A stretch of DNA of 33,689 bases from the NCBI GenBank assembly GCA_963925675.1, contig CAWUSW010000074.1:1-33689 (forward strand), in the 5' to 3' direction. Under the pieces are notes generated by a model, which did not search any database, was not told the DNA's origin, and saw nothing but the letters and a program-made list of their open reading frames with translations. Position 1 is the stretch's first letter, and every line of letters begins with the position of its first letter. This document shows positions 6,906 through 15,583 of the stretch, piece after piece. The DNA is from Eutrophocola sp963925675 (GTDB taxonomy: Bacteria; Pseudomonadota; Gammaproteobacteria; Pseudomonadales; Pseudohongiellaceae). The position numbers were made by a program, and so were the translations under genes.

Positions 6906-9618
6906 CACTATCCTTGTCGTCTTCCTCGCTCTCTTTATCCCCTTCACTCTCTTTACTATCTATATCCTCTATTGCATCAGCACTTGCCTGCTGATCACCT
7001 GCAAGCCCGGCTTCTCCTGCAGATTCTTTATTTTCCGGAGCAGCAGTGGTACCTGAAGCAGTTTCAAGCAAGGCTTGATCTTCTTCAATTTCCTCAGGTT
7101 CTTCTACTCGTTCAACACCGACCAGGGATTCACCTTCCTTGAGCTTGATCAAACGCACACCCTGAGTAGCACGCCCTTGTGACGACACTTCATCGCAACG
7201 TGTACGCACAAGAGTACCCTTGTCACTTATCAGCATGATTTCATCGCCATCGAAAACCTGTACAGCACCGACCACGGCGCCGTTTCGCTCACTGGTCTGG
7301 ATGCCAATGACCCCCTTACCGCCACGGCCTTTAGTCGGGAACTCGGTGACCACAGTACGTTTACCATAACCATTTTTACTTACTGCCAGTATTTGGCCTT
7401 CATCTTCAGGAATAATCATATCTACCATGTGGTGCTCACTTTCAAGGCGAATTCCGCGCACACCTTTTGCGGTTCGGCCCATGGCCCTGACATCACTTTC
7501 CCTGAATCGAACAACCTTGCCGGAACTGGAATAAAGCATTACATCTTTACTACCATCTGTTACCGCAGTTTTTAACAGCACATCGCCTTCTTCCAGTTCC
7601 AGTGCTCTAAGCCCTACACTGCGCTGTCTGGCAAAACTTATCAGAGGCGTTTTCTTAACAGTACCGCTGGCGGTAGCCATAAAAATGAATTTACCCTCTT
7701 CATATTCACGAATAGGTAACATGCTGGTAATGTTTTCACCCTCTTCAAGAGGCAAGATATTCACGATAGGTTTACCACGTGAAGTCCTGCTGGCCAGAGG
7801 AATCTGAAATACTTTTAACCAAAACACTTTGCCGGAACTGGTAAAACAAAGCAGTGTGTCATGACTGCTGGCCACCAGGAGATGTTCGACAAAATCTTCG
7901 TCTTTGACTGATGCAGCGGCCTTGCCTGTACCGCCACGTCGCTGAGCCTGGTAGTCAGTCAGTGGCTGACTCTTGGCATATCCGCCGCTGGAAATGGTAA
8001 CAACCCTGTCTTCCTCTGTAATCAGATCCTCAACTGTAAGGTCATGATTTGAGCTGGTGATTTCAGTACGTCTCTCATCGCCATATTCTTTATTAACTTC
8101 TTCCAGCTCTTCGCGGATAACTTCCATCAAACGTTCGGAATTACCCAAAATTTCCAGATAGCCGGCAATTTGTTTAATAAGTTCCTGATAATCATTAATG
8201 AGCTTTTCATGCTCAAGCCCGGTTAAACGGTGCAGCCTTAACTCCAGGATTGCCTGTGCCTGTTCTGGTGATAACCAGTACTCCCCTTCATGGAGACCAA
8301 GATTTTCCGCCAGCCCATCGGGCCTGCAAGCATCAGGCCCGGCATCAGCCAGCATTGCCTCGACACTGGACGACTGCCAGCTACGCGCCAGGAGTTTTTC
8401 CTTGGCTTCTGCAGAGCTGGGTGAACTTTTAATAAGTTCGATGACTTCATCAATATTGGCCAGTGCAACCGCCAGGCCTTCCAGAATATGTCCTCTTTCT
8501 CGCGCTTTTCTAAGCAGGAATACCGTGCGGCGAGTGACCACTTCGCGACGGTGACGAATGAAAGCTTCCAGCATCTCTTTCAGATTTAATGTTTTTGGCT
8601 CACCATCAACAAGAGCAACCATGTTGATGCCAAACACTGCCTGCATCTGCGTTTGAGAATACAAATTATTCAGTACCACATCGGCAACTTCACCCTTGCG
8701 CAATTCGATCACTATGCGCATACCGTCCTTGTCAGACTCATCACGTAGTTCGGAGATACCTTCGAGCTTTTTCTCCTTGACCAATTCCGCGATGCGCTCA
8801 ATGAGCCTCGCCTTGTTGAGCTGGTAAGGAATCTCGGTGACGATAATACTTTGTCTGCCGTTAGCCTTATCCTCGATATTGGTTTTTGAGCGAATATAGA
8901 TTTTGCCCCGACCTGTTCGATAAGCCTGAACAATACCTGCTCTACCGCTGATCTGGGCTGCTGTAGGAAAATCAGGTCCGGTGATGTATTCCATCAGGTC
9001 ATCAATTTCCAGGTCCGGATTAGCCATCAAGGCAAAGCAGCCACTGATAACTTCTCTGAGATTATGGGGAGGAATATTAGTTGCCATACCAACGGCAATA
9101 CCTGATGAACCATTTACCAGTAAATTTGGAACCCTGGTAGGCATGACATCGGGAATCAACTCCGTGCCATCATAATTCTCGGAAAAATCGACCGTCTCTT
9201 TTTCCAGGTCAGCCAGCAACTCATGGGCAATCTTATCCATGCGAATTTCGGTATAACGCATGGCTGCTGCTGAATCACCATCAACAGAACCAAAGTTTCC
9301 CTGCCCGTCAACAAGGGTATAGCGCATGGAAAAATCCTGCGCCATTCTGACAATTGTTTCATAGACGGCTGAGTCACCATGGGGATGGTATTTACCAATC
9401 ACATCACCCACTACACGTGCCGACTTTTTATAGGGCTTATTCCAGTCGTTGGAAAGCTCGCTCATAGCGAACAGAACACGCCGGTGTACCGGCTTAAGGC
9501 CATCCCGAACATCAGGCAATGCCCTGCCCACAATTACACTCATGGCGTAATCCAGGTAGGACTGCTTCATTTCACTTTCTATGGTGACCGTTTGAATTTG
9601 TTCGGGCTGATCTGTCAT
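6898..9618 (-). CDS. gyrA: DNA gyrase subunit A
   Basis: 906 residues; the breakage-reunion subunit of the type II topoisomerase that introduces negative supercoils. The N-terminal numbering matches E. coli: the quinolone-resistance region reads HPHGDSAVYETIVRMAQ, with the sensitive-type Ser83 and Glu rather than Asp at position 87. The catalytic Tyr122 lies in AAAMRYTEIR. The C-terminal beta-pinwheel contains a GyrA box reading QRRGGTG (E. coli QRRGGKG), and the protein ends in a long acidic tail rich in E, D and S. There is an insert near PDACRPDGLAENLGL as in Pseudomonas-type enzymes. Unlike Pseudomonas, no serC follows; pheA starts inside the gyrA end. Confidence 0.97.
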   Translation of the reverse strand: MTDQPEQIQTVTIESEMKQSYLDYAMSVIVGRALPDVRDGLKPVHRRVLFAMSELSNDWNKPYKKSARVVGDVIGKYHPHGDSAVYETIVRMAQDFSMRYTLVDGQGNFGSVDGDSAAAMRYTEIRMDKIAHELLADLEKETVDFSENYDGTELIPDVMPTRVPNLLVNGSSGIAVGMATNIPPHNLREVISGCFALMANPDLEIDDLMEYITGPDFPTAAQISGRAGIVQAYRTGRGKIYIRSKTNIEDKANGRQSIIVTEIPYQLNKARLIERIAELVKEKKLEGISELRDESDKDGMRIVIELRKGEVADVVLNNLYSQTQMQAVFGINMVALVDGEPKTLNLKEMLEAFIRHRREVVTRRTVFLLRKARERGHILEGLAVALANIDEVIELIKSSPSSAEAKEKLLARSWQSSSVEAMLADAGPDACRPDGLAENLGLHEGEYWLSPEQAQAILELRLHRLTGLEHEKLINDYQELIKQIAGYLEILGNSERLMEVIREELEEVNKEYGDERRTEITSSNHDLTVEDLITEEDRVVTISSGGYAKSQPLTDYQAQRRGGTGKAAASVKDEDFVEHLLVASSHDTLLCFTSSGKVFWLKVFQIPLASRTSRGKPIVNILPLEEGENITSMLPIREYEEGKFIFMATASGTVKKTPLISFARQRSVGLRALELEEGDVLLKTAVTDGSKDVMLYSSSGKVVRFRESDVRAMGRTAKGVRGIRLESEHHMVDMIIPEDEGQILAVSKNGYGKRTVVTEFPTKGRGGKGVIGIQTSERNGAVVGAVQVFDGDEIMLISDKGTLVRTRCDEVSSQGRATQGVRLIKLKEGESLVGVERVEEPEEIEEDQALLETASGTTAAPENKESAGEAGLAGDQQASADAIEDIDSKESEGDKESEEDDKDSDE

Positions 9619-10041
9619 AAAACTTCTGTCCTGTTACTGTCTGGTTACTGTCTAGTCACTAGGCTATTTAATGCATTTTCCAGTTACACGGCTTAATTAT
9701 GTGCAAACCTGGGCATGCTTGAAGTTAATCGTTGATTTATAACAACACTGAGACCAACGTCCTGTTGGGCTGCAAAATTCGATTTGATGTGAGATAAGCG
9801 TCTTTCTGAGGCTGAAGAAACTGCAATCAGATTCCAGAAATTTGAGTGAAAAAAGCCCCCGTTCTGACGAATGTCGAGAACGTTGAATCTCCTCCTTGTA
9901 CACCCCGAATTTATAATGCTTTTTACCTGTTTTTTAGGGCTTTTTTAATGCGGAAAATCTTAGCATATAAAGCCCTCTACTGACAGCAAAACTACCCGTT
10001 TTCAGGAATAATCTGTATACTGCATTTTTTCGAAATAATTC
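9619..10041. promoter_or_regulatory. gyrA-mtaD divergent intergenic region
   Basis: A 423-base non-coding gap between divergent genes. Next to gyrA there are two 11-base near-identical direct repeats (9631-9652, core GGTTACTGTC/TGTTACTGTC). Candidate gyrA promoter on the minus strand: -35 TTGCTG at 9984-9989 and -10 TATGCT at 9962-9967, spaced 16. A weak plus-strand -10, TATACT (10016-10021), sits before mtaD. The middle contains the structured element 9849-9946, listed separately. A 68-codon minus-strand frame at 9697-9903 has no protein-like character and is not called. Confidence 0.4.
9849..9946. repeat. Nested inverted repeat upstream of gyrA
   Basis: A perfect 10-base inverted repeat, AAAAAAGCCC at 9849-9858 and GGGCTTTTTT at 9937-9946, encloses a second hairpin at 9860-9882 (CGTTCT...AGAACG with inner GAC/GTC pairs). 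Because the outer arms end in A and T tracts, either strand could give a structured RNA followed by U residues. It lies about 10 bases downstream of the candidate gyrA promoter, so it may act as a leader attenuator or end a short RNA. Confidence 0.5.
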
Positions 10042-11397
10042 ATGGAAAATCATATAATTATGTCAAAGTCAGGAAGCTCATCCGAAGGGCTTGAAGCCGA
10101 CTTTCTGATTCATCCGGAATGGCTTGTTCCAATGACCCAAAAAGGTCTGGTTATGACAGGCCAGAGCCTTGCCATTTTGCAGAATAAAATCGTTGCTATC
10201 GGGGACTCAGACACGCTGAAAAAGCAATACTCTCCCCGGCAAGAAATCACCCTTGAAAACCAGGTGCTAATACCAGGGCTAATCAATGCCCATGGTCACA
10301 CTCCCATGTCACTTTTTCGCGGCTATGCCGATGACATGGCACTGCGCCCCTGGCTGGAGGAAAAAATCTGGCCGGCAGAAGCACAATGGGTTAGCGAAGA
10401 GTTTGTTCGCGATGGGGCAACACTGGCAATTGCAGAAATGCTCCGCAGTGGTACTACGTCATTTACAGACATGTACTTTTTCCCGGACGAAGTGGCAAAA
10501 GTCGCCCTTAAATCCAATATCAGGGCCATGCTGGCAGCGCCGGTACTCGATTTCCCCACGGTCTGGGCCCAGGATGCTGATGAATACATTCGCAAAGCCA
10601 CTGAATTGAATGACCGCTACAAGAATAACAATCACATTGAGGTCGCTTTTGGCCCACATGCCCCCTATACCGTCTCGGATGAACCACTAAGGCATATTTC
10701 AACACTGGCAAACGAACTGGACATACCCATTCACATCCATATCCATGAAAATGCCCATGAGGTAGAAGAAGCAGTAAAAAATACTGGCATGCGCCCACTT
10801 GAACGACTTAATCAACTGGGTCTGCTATCGCAATTACTGCAATGCGTTCATGTAACCCAATTGGAAAATGAAGAAATTGAAACTCTGGCAAATGCCGGAG
10901 TAACCATTGTTCACTGCCCTGCCTCCAATAACAGTTTAGCCAGCGGTATGTGCAGGACGCAGGATATTCTCGATGCAGGCATCAACCTTTGTCTGGGCAC
11001 AGATAGCGCAGCGTCCAACAATGAACTGAATATGATTAACGAAATGAGGATGGCTGCCTTGCAAGGTAAGAGCACTGCAGCTGATGCTGCAGCCACTTCT
11101 GCATGGGACGTCCTGGCCATGGCAACCATAAATGGTGCAAGGGCACTGGGCAAAGAAGACTGTCTGGGCACACTGGAAACAGGCAAGCTCGCTGATTGCG
11201 TAGCCATTGATCTCGCCCACCTCAATTCACAACCTGTTTATGATCCAATATCAACTTTGGTATACAGTGTGCAGGCTCAACAGGTCAGCCATGTCTGGGT
11301 AGACGGAAAACTGAATGTTGAAAATGGTCAATTAACAATGCTCGACCCTGCCGAGATCATCGCCACTGCGAAAAAATGGGCGCAGAAAATCGCTTAA
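10042..11397 (+). CDS. mtaD: TRZ/ATZ-family amidohydrolase: 5-methylthioadenosine / S-adenosylhomocysteine deaminase
   Basis: 451 residues of the metal-dependent amidohydrolase superfamily. These enzymes deaminate adenine-ring by-products of SAM use (MTA, SAH, 5'-deoxyadenosine) to the inosine form. Metal ligands are visible: HGH at residues 84-86 (NAHGHTPMSLFRGY), HIHIHENAHE in the middle, and the aspartate of LGTDSAASNN near residue 320. Product assignment rests on context: in P. aeruginosa the MTA deaminase PA3170 sits next to ubiG (PA3171), mupP (PA3172) and yciK (PA3173), the same order as here. The neighbouring mtnA of Pseudomonas is absent. The start could also be the ATG six codons later; neither has a strong ribosome-binding site. 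Other ring deaminases in the family cannot be excluded. Confidence 0.85.
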   Translation: MENHIIMSKSGSSSEGLEADFLIHPEWLVPMTQKGLVMTGQSLAILQNKIVAIGDSDTLKKQYSPRQEITLENQVLIPGLINAHGHTPMSLFRGYADDMALRPWLEEKIWPAEAQWVSEEFVRDGATLAIAEMLRSGTTSFTDMYFFPDEVAKVALKSNIRAMLAAPVLDFPTVWAQDADEYIRKATELNDRYKNNNHIEVAFGPHAPYTVSDEPLRHISTLANELDIPIHIHIHENAHEVEEAVKNTGMRPLERLNQLGLLSQLLQCVHVTQLENEEIETLANAGVTIVHCPASNNSLASGMCRTQDILDAGINLCLGTDSAASNNELNMINEMRMAALQGKSTAADAAATSAWDVLAMATINGARALGKEDCLGTLETGKLADCVAIDLAHLNSQPVYDPISTLVYSVQAQQVSHVWVDGKLNVENGQLTMLDPAEIIATAKKWAQKIA

Positions 11398-11471
11398 TTC
11401 CCGCTCCTTTTACCTATCAGATACGTATTATATTCAAACTGAGCAAACACTATTTTAGTAGAGAAAACACA

Positions 11472-12188
11472 ATGACATCTGCCTCCTTCCAATCAGAAAA
11501 TGTTGACCCCTCCGAGATTGCCAAGTTTGAAGCTTTGGCAAGTCGCTGGTGGGATCGCAATAGTGAGTTCAAACCTTTACACGACATTAATCCATTACGT
11601 ATGGGTTTCATTGACGAGCAACTCAATTTGGCCGGTAGAAAAGTTCTCGATGTAGGTTGTGGCGGCGGAATTCTTACAGAAGCCATGGCTCACCGCGGTG
11701 CTGAAGTTTCAGGCATCGACATGGGCGAAGCCCCGCTGGCGGTTGCGAAACTTCACTTGCTGGAAAGCAATCTTGTTGTCGACTACCAACAGGCCAGCGC
11801 TGAAGATTATGCGCGCTCCAGGCAGTCTGCTTATTCGGTCATTACCTGCCTGGAAATGCTGGAGCATGTGCCTGATCCCGCTTCCGTGCTAAAAGCCTGC
11901 TATGAGATGCTTGAACCTGGCGGCCATCTATTTTTGTCCACCATAAACCGTAATCCAAAATCCTATCTGTTTGCCATCCTTGGTGCCGAGTATGTTTTAC
12001 GTATGCTACCAAAAGGGACCCATGACTATGCAAAATTCATCAAGCCCTCCGAACTTTCTGCCATGGCCAGAGCGGCCGGCTTTGTATTGCAAAAAACCAC
12101 AGGTATGACTTACAACCTCCTCACCCAGAAATACAAACTGGGTAACGACCTTGATGTTAATTACCTCATGTATCTGACCAAAGATTAA
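11472..12188 (+). CDS. ubiG: UbiG, ubiquinone biosynthesis O-methyltransferase
   Basis: 238 residues. UbiG uses SAM for the two O-methylations of ubiquinone synthesis at the inner membrane. The N-terminal PSEIAKFEALASRWWD and FKPLHDINPLRMGFI are diagnostic, followed by the SAM-binding motif VLDVGCGGGILTEAMA, acidic EVSGIDMG, and the EMLEHVPDP and PGGHLFLSTINR motifs. The start is set at 11472 because similarity begins there; the open frame upstream reaches into mtaD but encodes nothing recognisable. The gap to mtaD is 74 bases. Pairing with mtaD and its SAH deaminase role makes sense, since methyltransferases release SAH. Confidence 0.95.
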   Translation: MTSASFQSENVDPSEIAKFEALASRWWDRNSEFKPLHDINPLRMGFIDEQLNLAGRKVLDVGCGGGILTEAMAHRGAEVSGIDMGEAPLAVAKLHLLESNLVVDYQQASAEDYARSRQSAYSVITCLEMLEHVPDPASVLKACYEMLEPGGHLFLSTINRNPKSYLFAILGAEYVLRMLPKGTHDYAKFIKPSELSAMARAAGFVLQKTTGMTYNLLTQKYKLGNDLDVNYLMYLTKD

Positions 12189-12251
12189 AATAAAAACTGG
12201 AACACCCATGGCAAACCGAATTATTAAAGCGGCTGAAGACAAAAGGTAACA

Positions 12252-12908
12252 GTGACAAAAACCGTATTATTTGATCTAGATGGCACCCTGCTAGACACCG
12301 AAAAGGATTTTACCCGGGTACTGAACAGCCAGCTCGCCAGCTACGGCTTTGCCCCTGTTCAGTCTATCCAGGTCCGTAACAGTGTCAGCAGCGGCGCGAG
12401 AGCACTAATCAAGCTTGGTTATAACATTGATGAATCTCACGAAAAATTTAGCGCCTACCTTGAAGAATTTCTGGATCGTTATGAAACCTGTATTTCTCAC
12501 ACAGAGTGCGATTTTTTCCCAGGTATAGCCAGTATGCTGGATGCTTTAAACAAGGCTGGCATCCCCTGGGGTATCGTCACTAACAAACCCAGTCGTTTTA
12601 CCTTACCCCTGATCAAGAACTTTCCGATTCTGTCTTCCAGTGGTGTGGTGATTTGCGCAGATCATGTAAAAAACAGCAAACCGGACCCTGAAGGCATACT
12701 ACTTGCCTGTGAGCGCATGGGGAGCAATCCCGTAGAGACTATCTATGTCGGAGACCACTTGAAGGATGTACAGGCTACAGCGGCGGCTGGTGCTACCAGC
12801 ATTGCAGTCCGCTGGGGTTATATCCCGGATGAGTTGCCCATTGAAGACTGGCAGGCCGATCATCTCATCAACCACCCGGATGAAATCCTGGCCCAGGCCA
12901 TCCGCTAA
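12252..12908 (+). CDS. mupP: HAD-family phosphatase, MupP-type (N-acetylmuramic acid 6-phosphate phosphatase)
   Basis: 218 residues with all HAD motifs: DLDGTLLDT (nucleophile and acid/base aspartates), VTNKPSRF, the lysine in SKPDPEGIL, and VGDHLKDVQAT. By sequence alone it could be a phosphoglycolate phosphatase (Gph). Its position between ubiG and yciK is that of MupP in Pseudomonas, which dephosphorylates MurNAc-6-phosphate in the cell-wall recycling route that bypasses de novo MurA and gives intrinsic fosfomycin tolerance. The start is GTG at 12252, with AAAAGG just upstream; the frame opens directly on the conserved strand. A 13-codon mini-frame ends 2 bases before this start. Confidence 0.85.
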   Translation: MTKTVLFDLDGTLLDTEKDFTRVLNSQLASYGFAPVQSIQVRNSVSSGARALIKLGYNIDESHEKFSAYLEEFLDRYETCISHTECDFFPGIASMLDALNKAGIPWGIVTNKPSRFTLPLIKNFPILSSSGVVICADHVKNSKPDPEGILLACERMGSNPVETIYVGDHLKDVQATAAAGATSIAVRWGYIPDELPIEDWQADHLINHPDEILAQAIR

Positions 12909-12937
12909 TCAACAGCAACCCATGGGAGTAACACCCG

Positions 12938-13681
12938 TTGTTTAACTACGAGCCACCAGCAGATCTGCTGAAAGATAAAACTATTCTGGTTACTGGTGCC
13001 GGCTCTGGCATTGGTCGCGCCGCGTCATTGGCTTATGCAAAAGTTGGGGCTACTGTGATTCTTCTCGGCAGTAAAACCGGGAAACTCGAGACGGTCTACG
13101 ATGAAATTGAAAAAGCTGGTGGTGCACAACCGGCAATAACTCCGCTTGACCTGGAAACGGCTGGCGAAGAACAATATCTTGAATTAATAACCAGCATCGA
13201 CAATACCTTTGGCAAACTTGATGGCCTGCTGAATAATGCCGGTTTTCTTGGCCCCCTAATGCCTTTCCAGACGATGACCATGGCCCATTGGCAGAAAATA
13301 ATGCAGATCAATCTGAATTCTGCTTTTGCCTTAACAAAGTTTTGCTTTCCTTTATTACAGCAAGGCGAAAACCCTTCAGTGGTATTTAGCTCTTCAACAA
13401 CAGGCAGAAAAGCTTTCGCCTATTCCAGCGCATACACTGTGGCAAAACATGGTATTGAAACCCTTATGCAAGTCCTTTTCCTGGAACTGGAAAACACCAG
13501 CTCTATCCGGGTTAATACAGTAAATCCCGGCCCTTGCGCCACCGCCTTACGCCGCGCAGCATACCCCGCAGAAGATCCAACCACCCTACCCAAGCCCGAA
13601 GACCTGATGAGCGTCTATTTGTATCTAATGGGGAAAGACAGTCTGGGCGAAAATGGCAATCAGTTTTCTGCGCAGGAATAA
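12938..13681 (+). CDS. yciK: YciK-type short-chain dehydrogenase
   Basis: 247 residues, classical SDR. Visible are the NAD(P) loop TGAGSGIGRA, NNAGFLG, the catalytic serine stretch VVFSSSTTGR, YTVAK (Tyr-x3-Lys) and NPGPCATALRR. The N-terminal NYEPPADLLKDKTILVTGA and the C-terminal segment from YPAEDPTTLPKPEDLMSVYLYLMG align with E. coli YciK, whose substrate is not established. The best start is TTG at 12938, preceded by GGGAG; no ATG in frame fits. It is the last gene of the mtaD-ubiG-mupP-yciK series and meets rluB head-on over a REP pair. Confidence 0.88.
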   Translation: MFNYEPPADLLKDKTILVTGAGSGIGRAASLAYAKVGATVILLGSKTGKLETVYDEIEKAGGAQPAITPLDLETAGEEQYLELITSIDNTFGKLDGLLNNAGFLGPLMPFQTMTMAHWQKIMQINLNSAFALTKFCFPLLQQGENPSVVFSSSTTGRKAFAYSSAYTVAKHGIETLMQVLFLELENTSSIRVNTVNPGPCATALRRAAYPAEDPTTLPKPEDLMSVYLYLMGKDSLGENGNQFSAQE

Positions 13682-13690
13682 AACAGTTAC

Positions 13691-13764
13691 AAGTTTGTAG
13701 GAGGGACTTCAGTCCCGAAGAAAAAAGTTCTGTTCTTCGGGGTTAAAACCCCTCCTACAAACTT
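13691..13764. repeat. Paired REP palindrome (REPIN-like) between convergent yciK and rluB
   Basis: Two REP-like units face each other. The outer arms are perfect over 15 bases (13691-13705 and 13750-13764, with a GTAGGAGGG head). A second inverted pair, CCCGAAGAA/TTCTTCGGG, joins them (13714-13722, 13733-13741), and each unit has its own small palindrome (GGGACTTCAGTCCC and GGGGTTAAAACCCC). The GTAG head plus palindrome is typical of REPs mobilised by RAYT transposases. No RAYT gene is in the window. It may also serve as a two-way terminator. Confidence 0.75.
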
Positions 13765-13772
13765 TTATCTAC

Positions 13773-14609
13773 TTACCTGCCAGATTTAGGTCGGGTGTTT
13801 TTACGCGGAAAGGAGGCCGAGGATTTCTTCGCAGAAATACCTCTTCGCAATACCGGCTTTTTAGTCGGCCGGTATTTTAGTCCAGCAATATGATAAAGAT
13901 CCCTGACTTCTTTACCACCAAGTTCACAATACCTGCCTACACTTATTTGACTGGGAATAAATATATTTCCAAAGCGCACTCTCTTCAGACGACTTACTCT
14001 CACGCCCTGGGATTCCCAGAGACGCCTGACTTCGCGATTACGACCTTCCAGAATTACTACGTGATACCAATGATTACTGTTCTCGCCGGCGAAATACTGA
14101 ATGTCTGTAAAGCGAGCTTTTCCATCTTCAAGCATTACTCCCTCATGCATGGCCGCGATCATCTCGGGGCTTACATCTCCCAACACCCTGACAGCATATT
14201 CACGCTCGACTTCTGAAGATGGATGCATAAGGCGGTTCGCCAGCTCTCCATCAGTGGTGAACAGAAGTAGTCCGCTGGTATTAATATCAAGACGACCTAT
14301 CACAACCCAGCGCGCATGATGCACTTCCGGGAGATTGTCAAAAACAGTTTTGCGCCCCTCCGGATCATCGCGCGTACATATCTCACCAATGGGTTTGTTG
14401 TAGAGCAGTATGCGTTGGGGAACTTCAATAGCAGTGTTGGCGGCCAGCTTCTTGCCATCAACCAGAATCTTGTCGTCAGGACCGACACGATCGCCTAATC
14501 CTGCGATGGCACCATTGACCTTAACACGCCCGGCACTGATCCAGGTTTCCATGACTCGCCGCGAACCATAACCGGCCCTAGCGAGTACTTTCTGTAGTTT
14601 TTCGTCCAC
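13773..14609 (-). CDS. rluB: 23S rRNA pseudouridine synthase, RluB-type
   Basis: 278 residues, RsuA/RluB/E/F family. RluB makes pseudouridine 2605 in helix 93 of 23S rRNA. An N-terminal S4 RNA-binding domain (KLQKVLARAGYGSRR) precedes the catalytic domain with GRLDINTSGLLLFTTDGELA, whose aspartate is the nucleophile, and EGRNREVRRLWESQG. A basic, disordered tail of about 35 residues (KKPVLRRG..RPKSGR) ends the protein. The start is GTG. It is the fourth gene of trpS-scpA-scpB-rluB, 38 bases after scpB, a common arrangement; the REP pair lies just beyond its stop. Confidence 0.93.
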   Translation of the reverse strand: MDEKLQKVLARAGYGSRRVMETWISAGRVKVNGAIAGLGDRVGPDDKILVDGKKLAANTAIEVPQRILLYNKPIGEICTRDDPEGRKTVFDNLPEVHHARWVVIGRLDINTSGLLLFTTDGELANRLMHPSSEVEREYAVRVLGDVSPEMIAAMHEGVMLEDGKARFTDIQYFAGENSNHWYHVVILEGRNREVRRLWESQGVRVSRLKRVRFGNIFIPSQISVGRYCELGGKEVRDLYHIAGLKYRPTKKPVLRRGISAKKSSASFPRKNTRPKSGR

Positions 14610-14647
14610 GTAGATTTCTCACGAAATGTCCATTTAGCTCTGAGTAC

Positions 14648-15583
14648 TCAGCCAGCCGGAGGGTTATCCTCGTCATCACCTGAACCTGAAACGTCTTCTT
14701 CAACGATTTCTCCACCAGTCTCAACAGAGCCTGCCGAAGTAGTTTCCTGATTCACATGTTCTGTTGTTTCTTCTTCACTTTCCTCATTGCCCCCTTCTAT
14801 CTCAACAGAGGCGTCTTCAGGCTCGTCCAGATCCTCATCATCCCAGTCTTCTTCTGGCTCTTCTTCCTTGATGCCGAGGATTTCTTCAATAGGCCTTGTG
14901 CCAATGGCGGCAGCCATTTCCTCTTCCTCATCAGCTACATTGAAGTCGTCTTCCAGATCTTCAATATTTGGGTATTCAAGCACTCTGCTCTCTTGCACAT
15001 CATCTTCCAGAGACAACTCCGGATCCAGCTCTTCCAGATCCCTGATCTCGGAAAGAGGCGGCAACTCTTCCAGGCTATTCAAATTAAAATAATCAAGAAA
15101 CTGCTTCGTGCTTGCATACATTGCCGGTCTGCCCGGGACATCACGATGACCCACTACCCTTACCCAGTCCCGCTCAATCAAGGTTCTGATAATGTTGGTA
15201 CTTACTGCAACACCACGAATTTTCTCAATTTCACCGCGTGTAATCGGTTGTCTGTAAGCAATAATGGAAATGGTTTCCAGTAAAGCGCGGGAATACCGCT
15301 GTGGTCTTTCGTCCCAGAGTTTTCCGACCCACTCACCAAATTCCTGCTTTACCTGAAAACGATAACCAGAGGCGACTTTCTTCAGTTCAAAGCCCCGCGT
15401 TTCACAATCCTCTTCGATTGCCTTAAGAGCCGCTTTCAGCTCTTCCGTTTCCGGCCTTTCTTTCTCGGGAAACACCTCCGCAATCTTGCTCATCGGCAGA
15501 GGCTTTCCGGCCGCCAGAAGCAAGCCTTCAATAATTTGTTTGGTAAACGGGTTTGTTTCAGTGTTTTGAGATTCTTCACTCAT
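14648..15583 (-). CDS. scpB: ScpB, segregation and condensation protein B
   Basis: 311 residues. ScpB is the winged-helix kite subunit of the SMC-ScpAB condensin that compacts and separates chromosomes. The two winged-helix domains occupy roughly residues 15-180 (NPFTKQIIEGLLLAAGKPLP; RALLETISIIAYRQPITRGE; GVAVSTNIIRTLIERDWV; DVPGRPAMYASTKQFLDYF). The remaining 130 residues are a strongly acidic low-complexity tail, long for the family, as in some Pseudomonas-type proteins. The start overlaps scpA by 4 bases (ATGA), indicating coupled synthesis of the complex. Presence of scpAB implies an smc-type condensin elsewhere rather than a MukBEF-only cell. Confidence 0.93.
   Translation of the reverse strand: MSEESQNTETNPFTKQIIEGLLLAAGKPLPMSKIAEVFPEKERPETEELKAALKAIEEDCETRGFELKKVASGYRFQVKQEFGEWVGKLWDERPQRYSRALLETISIIAYRQPITRGEIEKIRGVAVSTNIIRTLIERDWVRVVGHRDVPGRPAMYASTKQFLDYFNLNSLEELPPLSEIRDLEELDPELSLEDDVQESRVLEYPNIEDLEDDFNVADEEEEMAAAIGTRPIEEILGIKEEEPEEDWDDEDLDEPEDASVEIEGGNEESEEETTEHVNQETTSAGSVETGGEIVEEDVSGSGDDEDNPPAG

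Noticed and set aside
9370..9392. Quinolone-resistance change in GyrA
   Set aside because: Ser83 is the sensitive type and Glu87 is a conservative, probably natural residue; no basis for a resistance call.
9697..9903. 68-codon minus-strand frame before gyrA, starting at an ATG beside an AAGGAGG
   Set aside because: The AAGGAGG lies after the ATG, not before it; the product is a mix of polar and aromatic residues without protein character, and it runs through the hairpin element.
11376..11471. Upstream extension of ubiG into mtaD
   Set aside because: The extra 32 residues match nothing in UbiG; the ATG at 11472 gives the family start.
14756..15283. 175-codon plus-strand frame opposite scpB
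   Set aside because: It is the mirror of the acidic scpB tail; the well-supported ScpB lies on the other strand.
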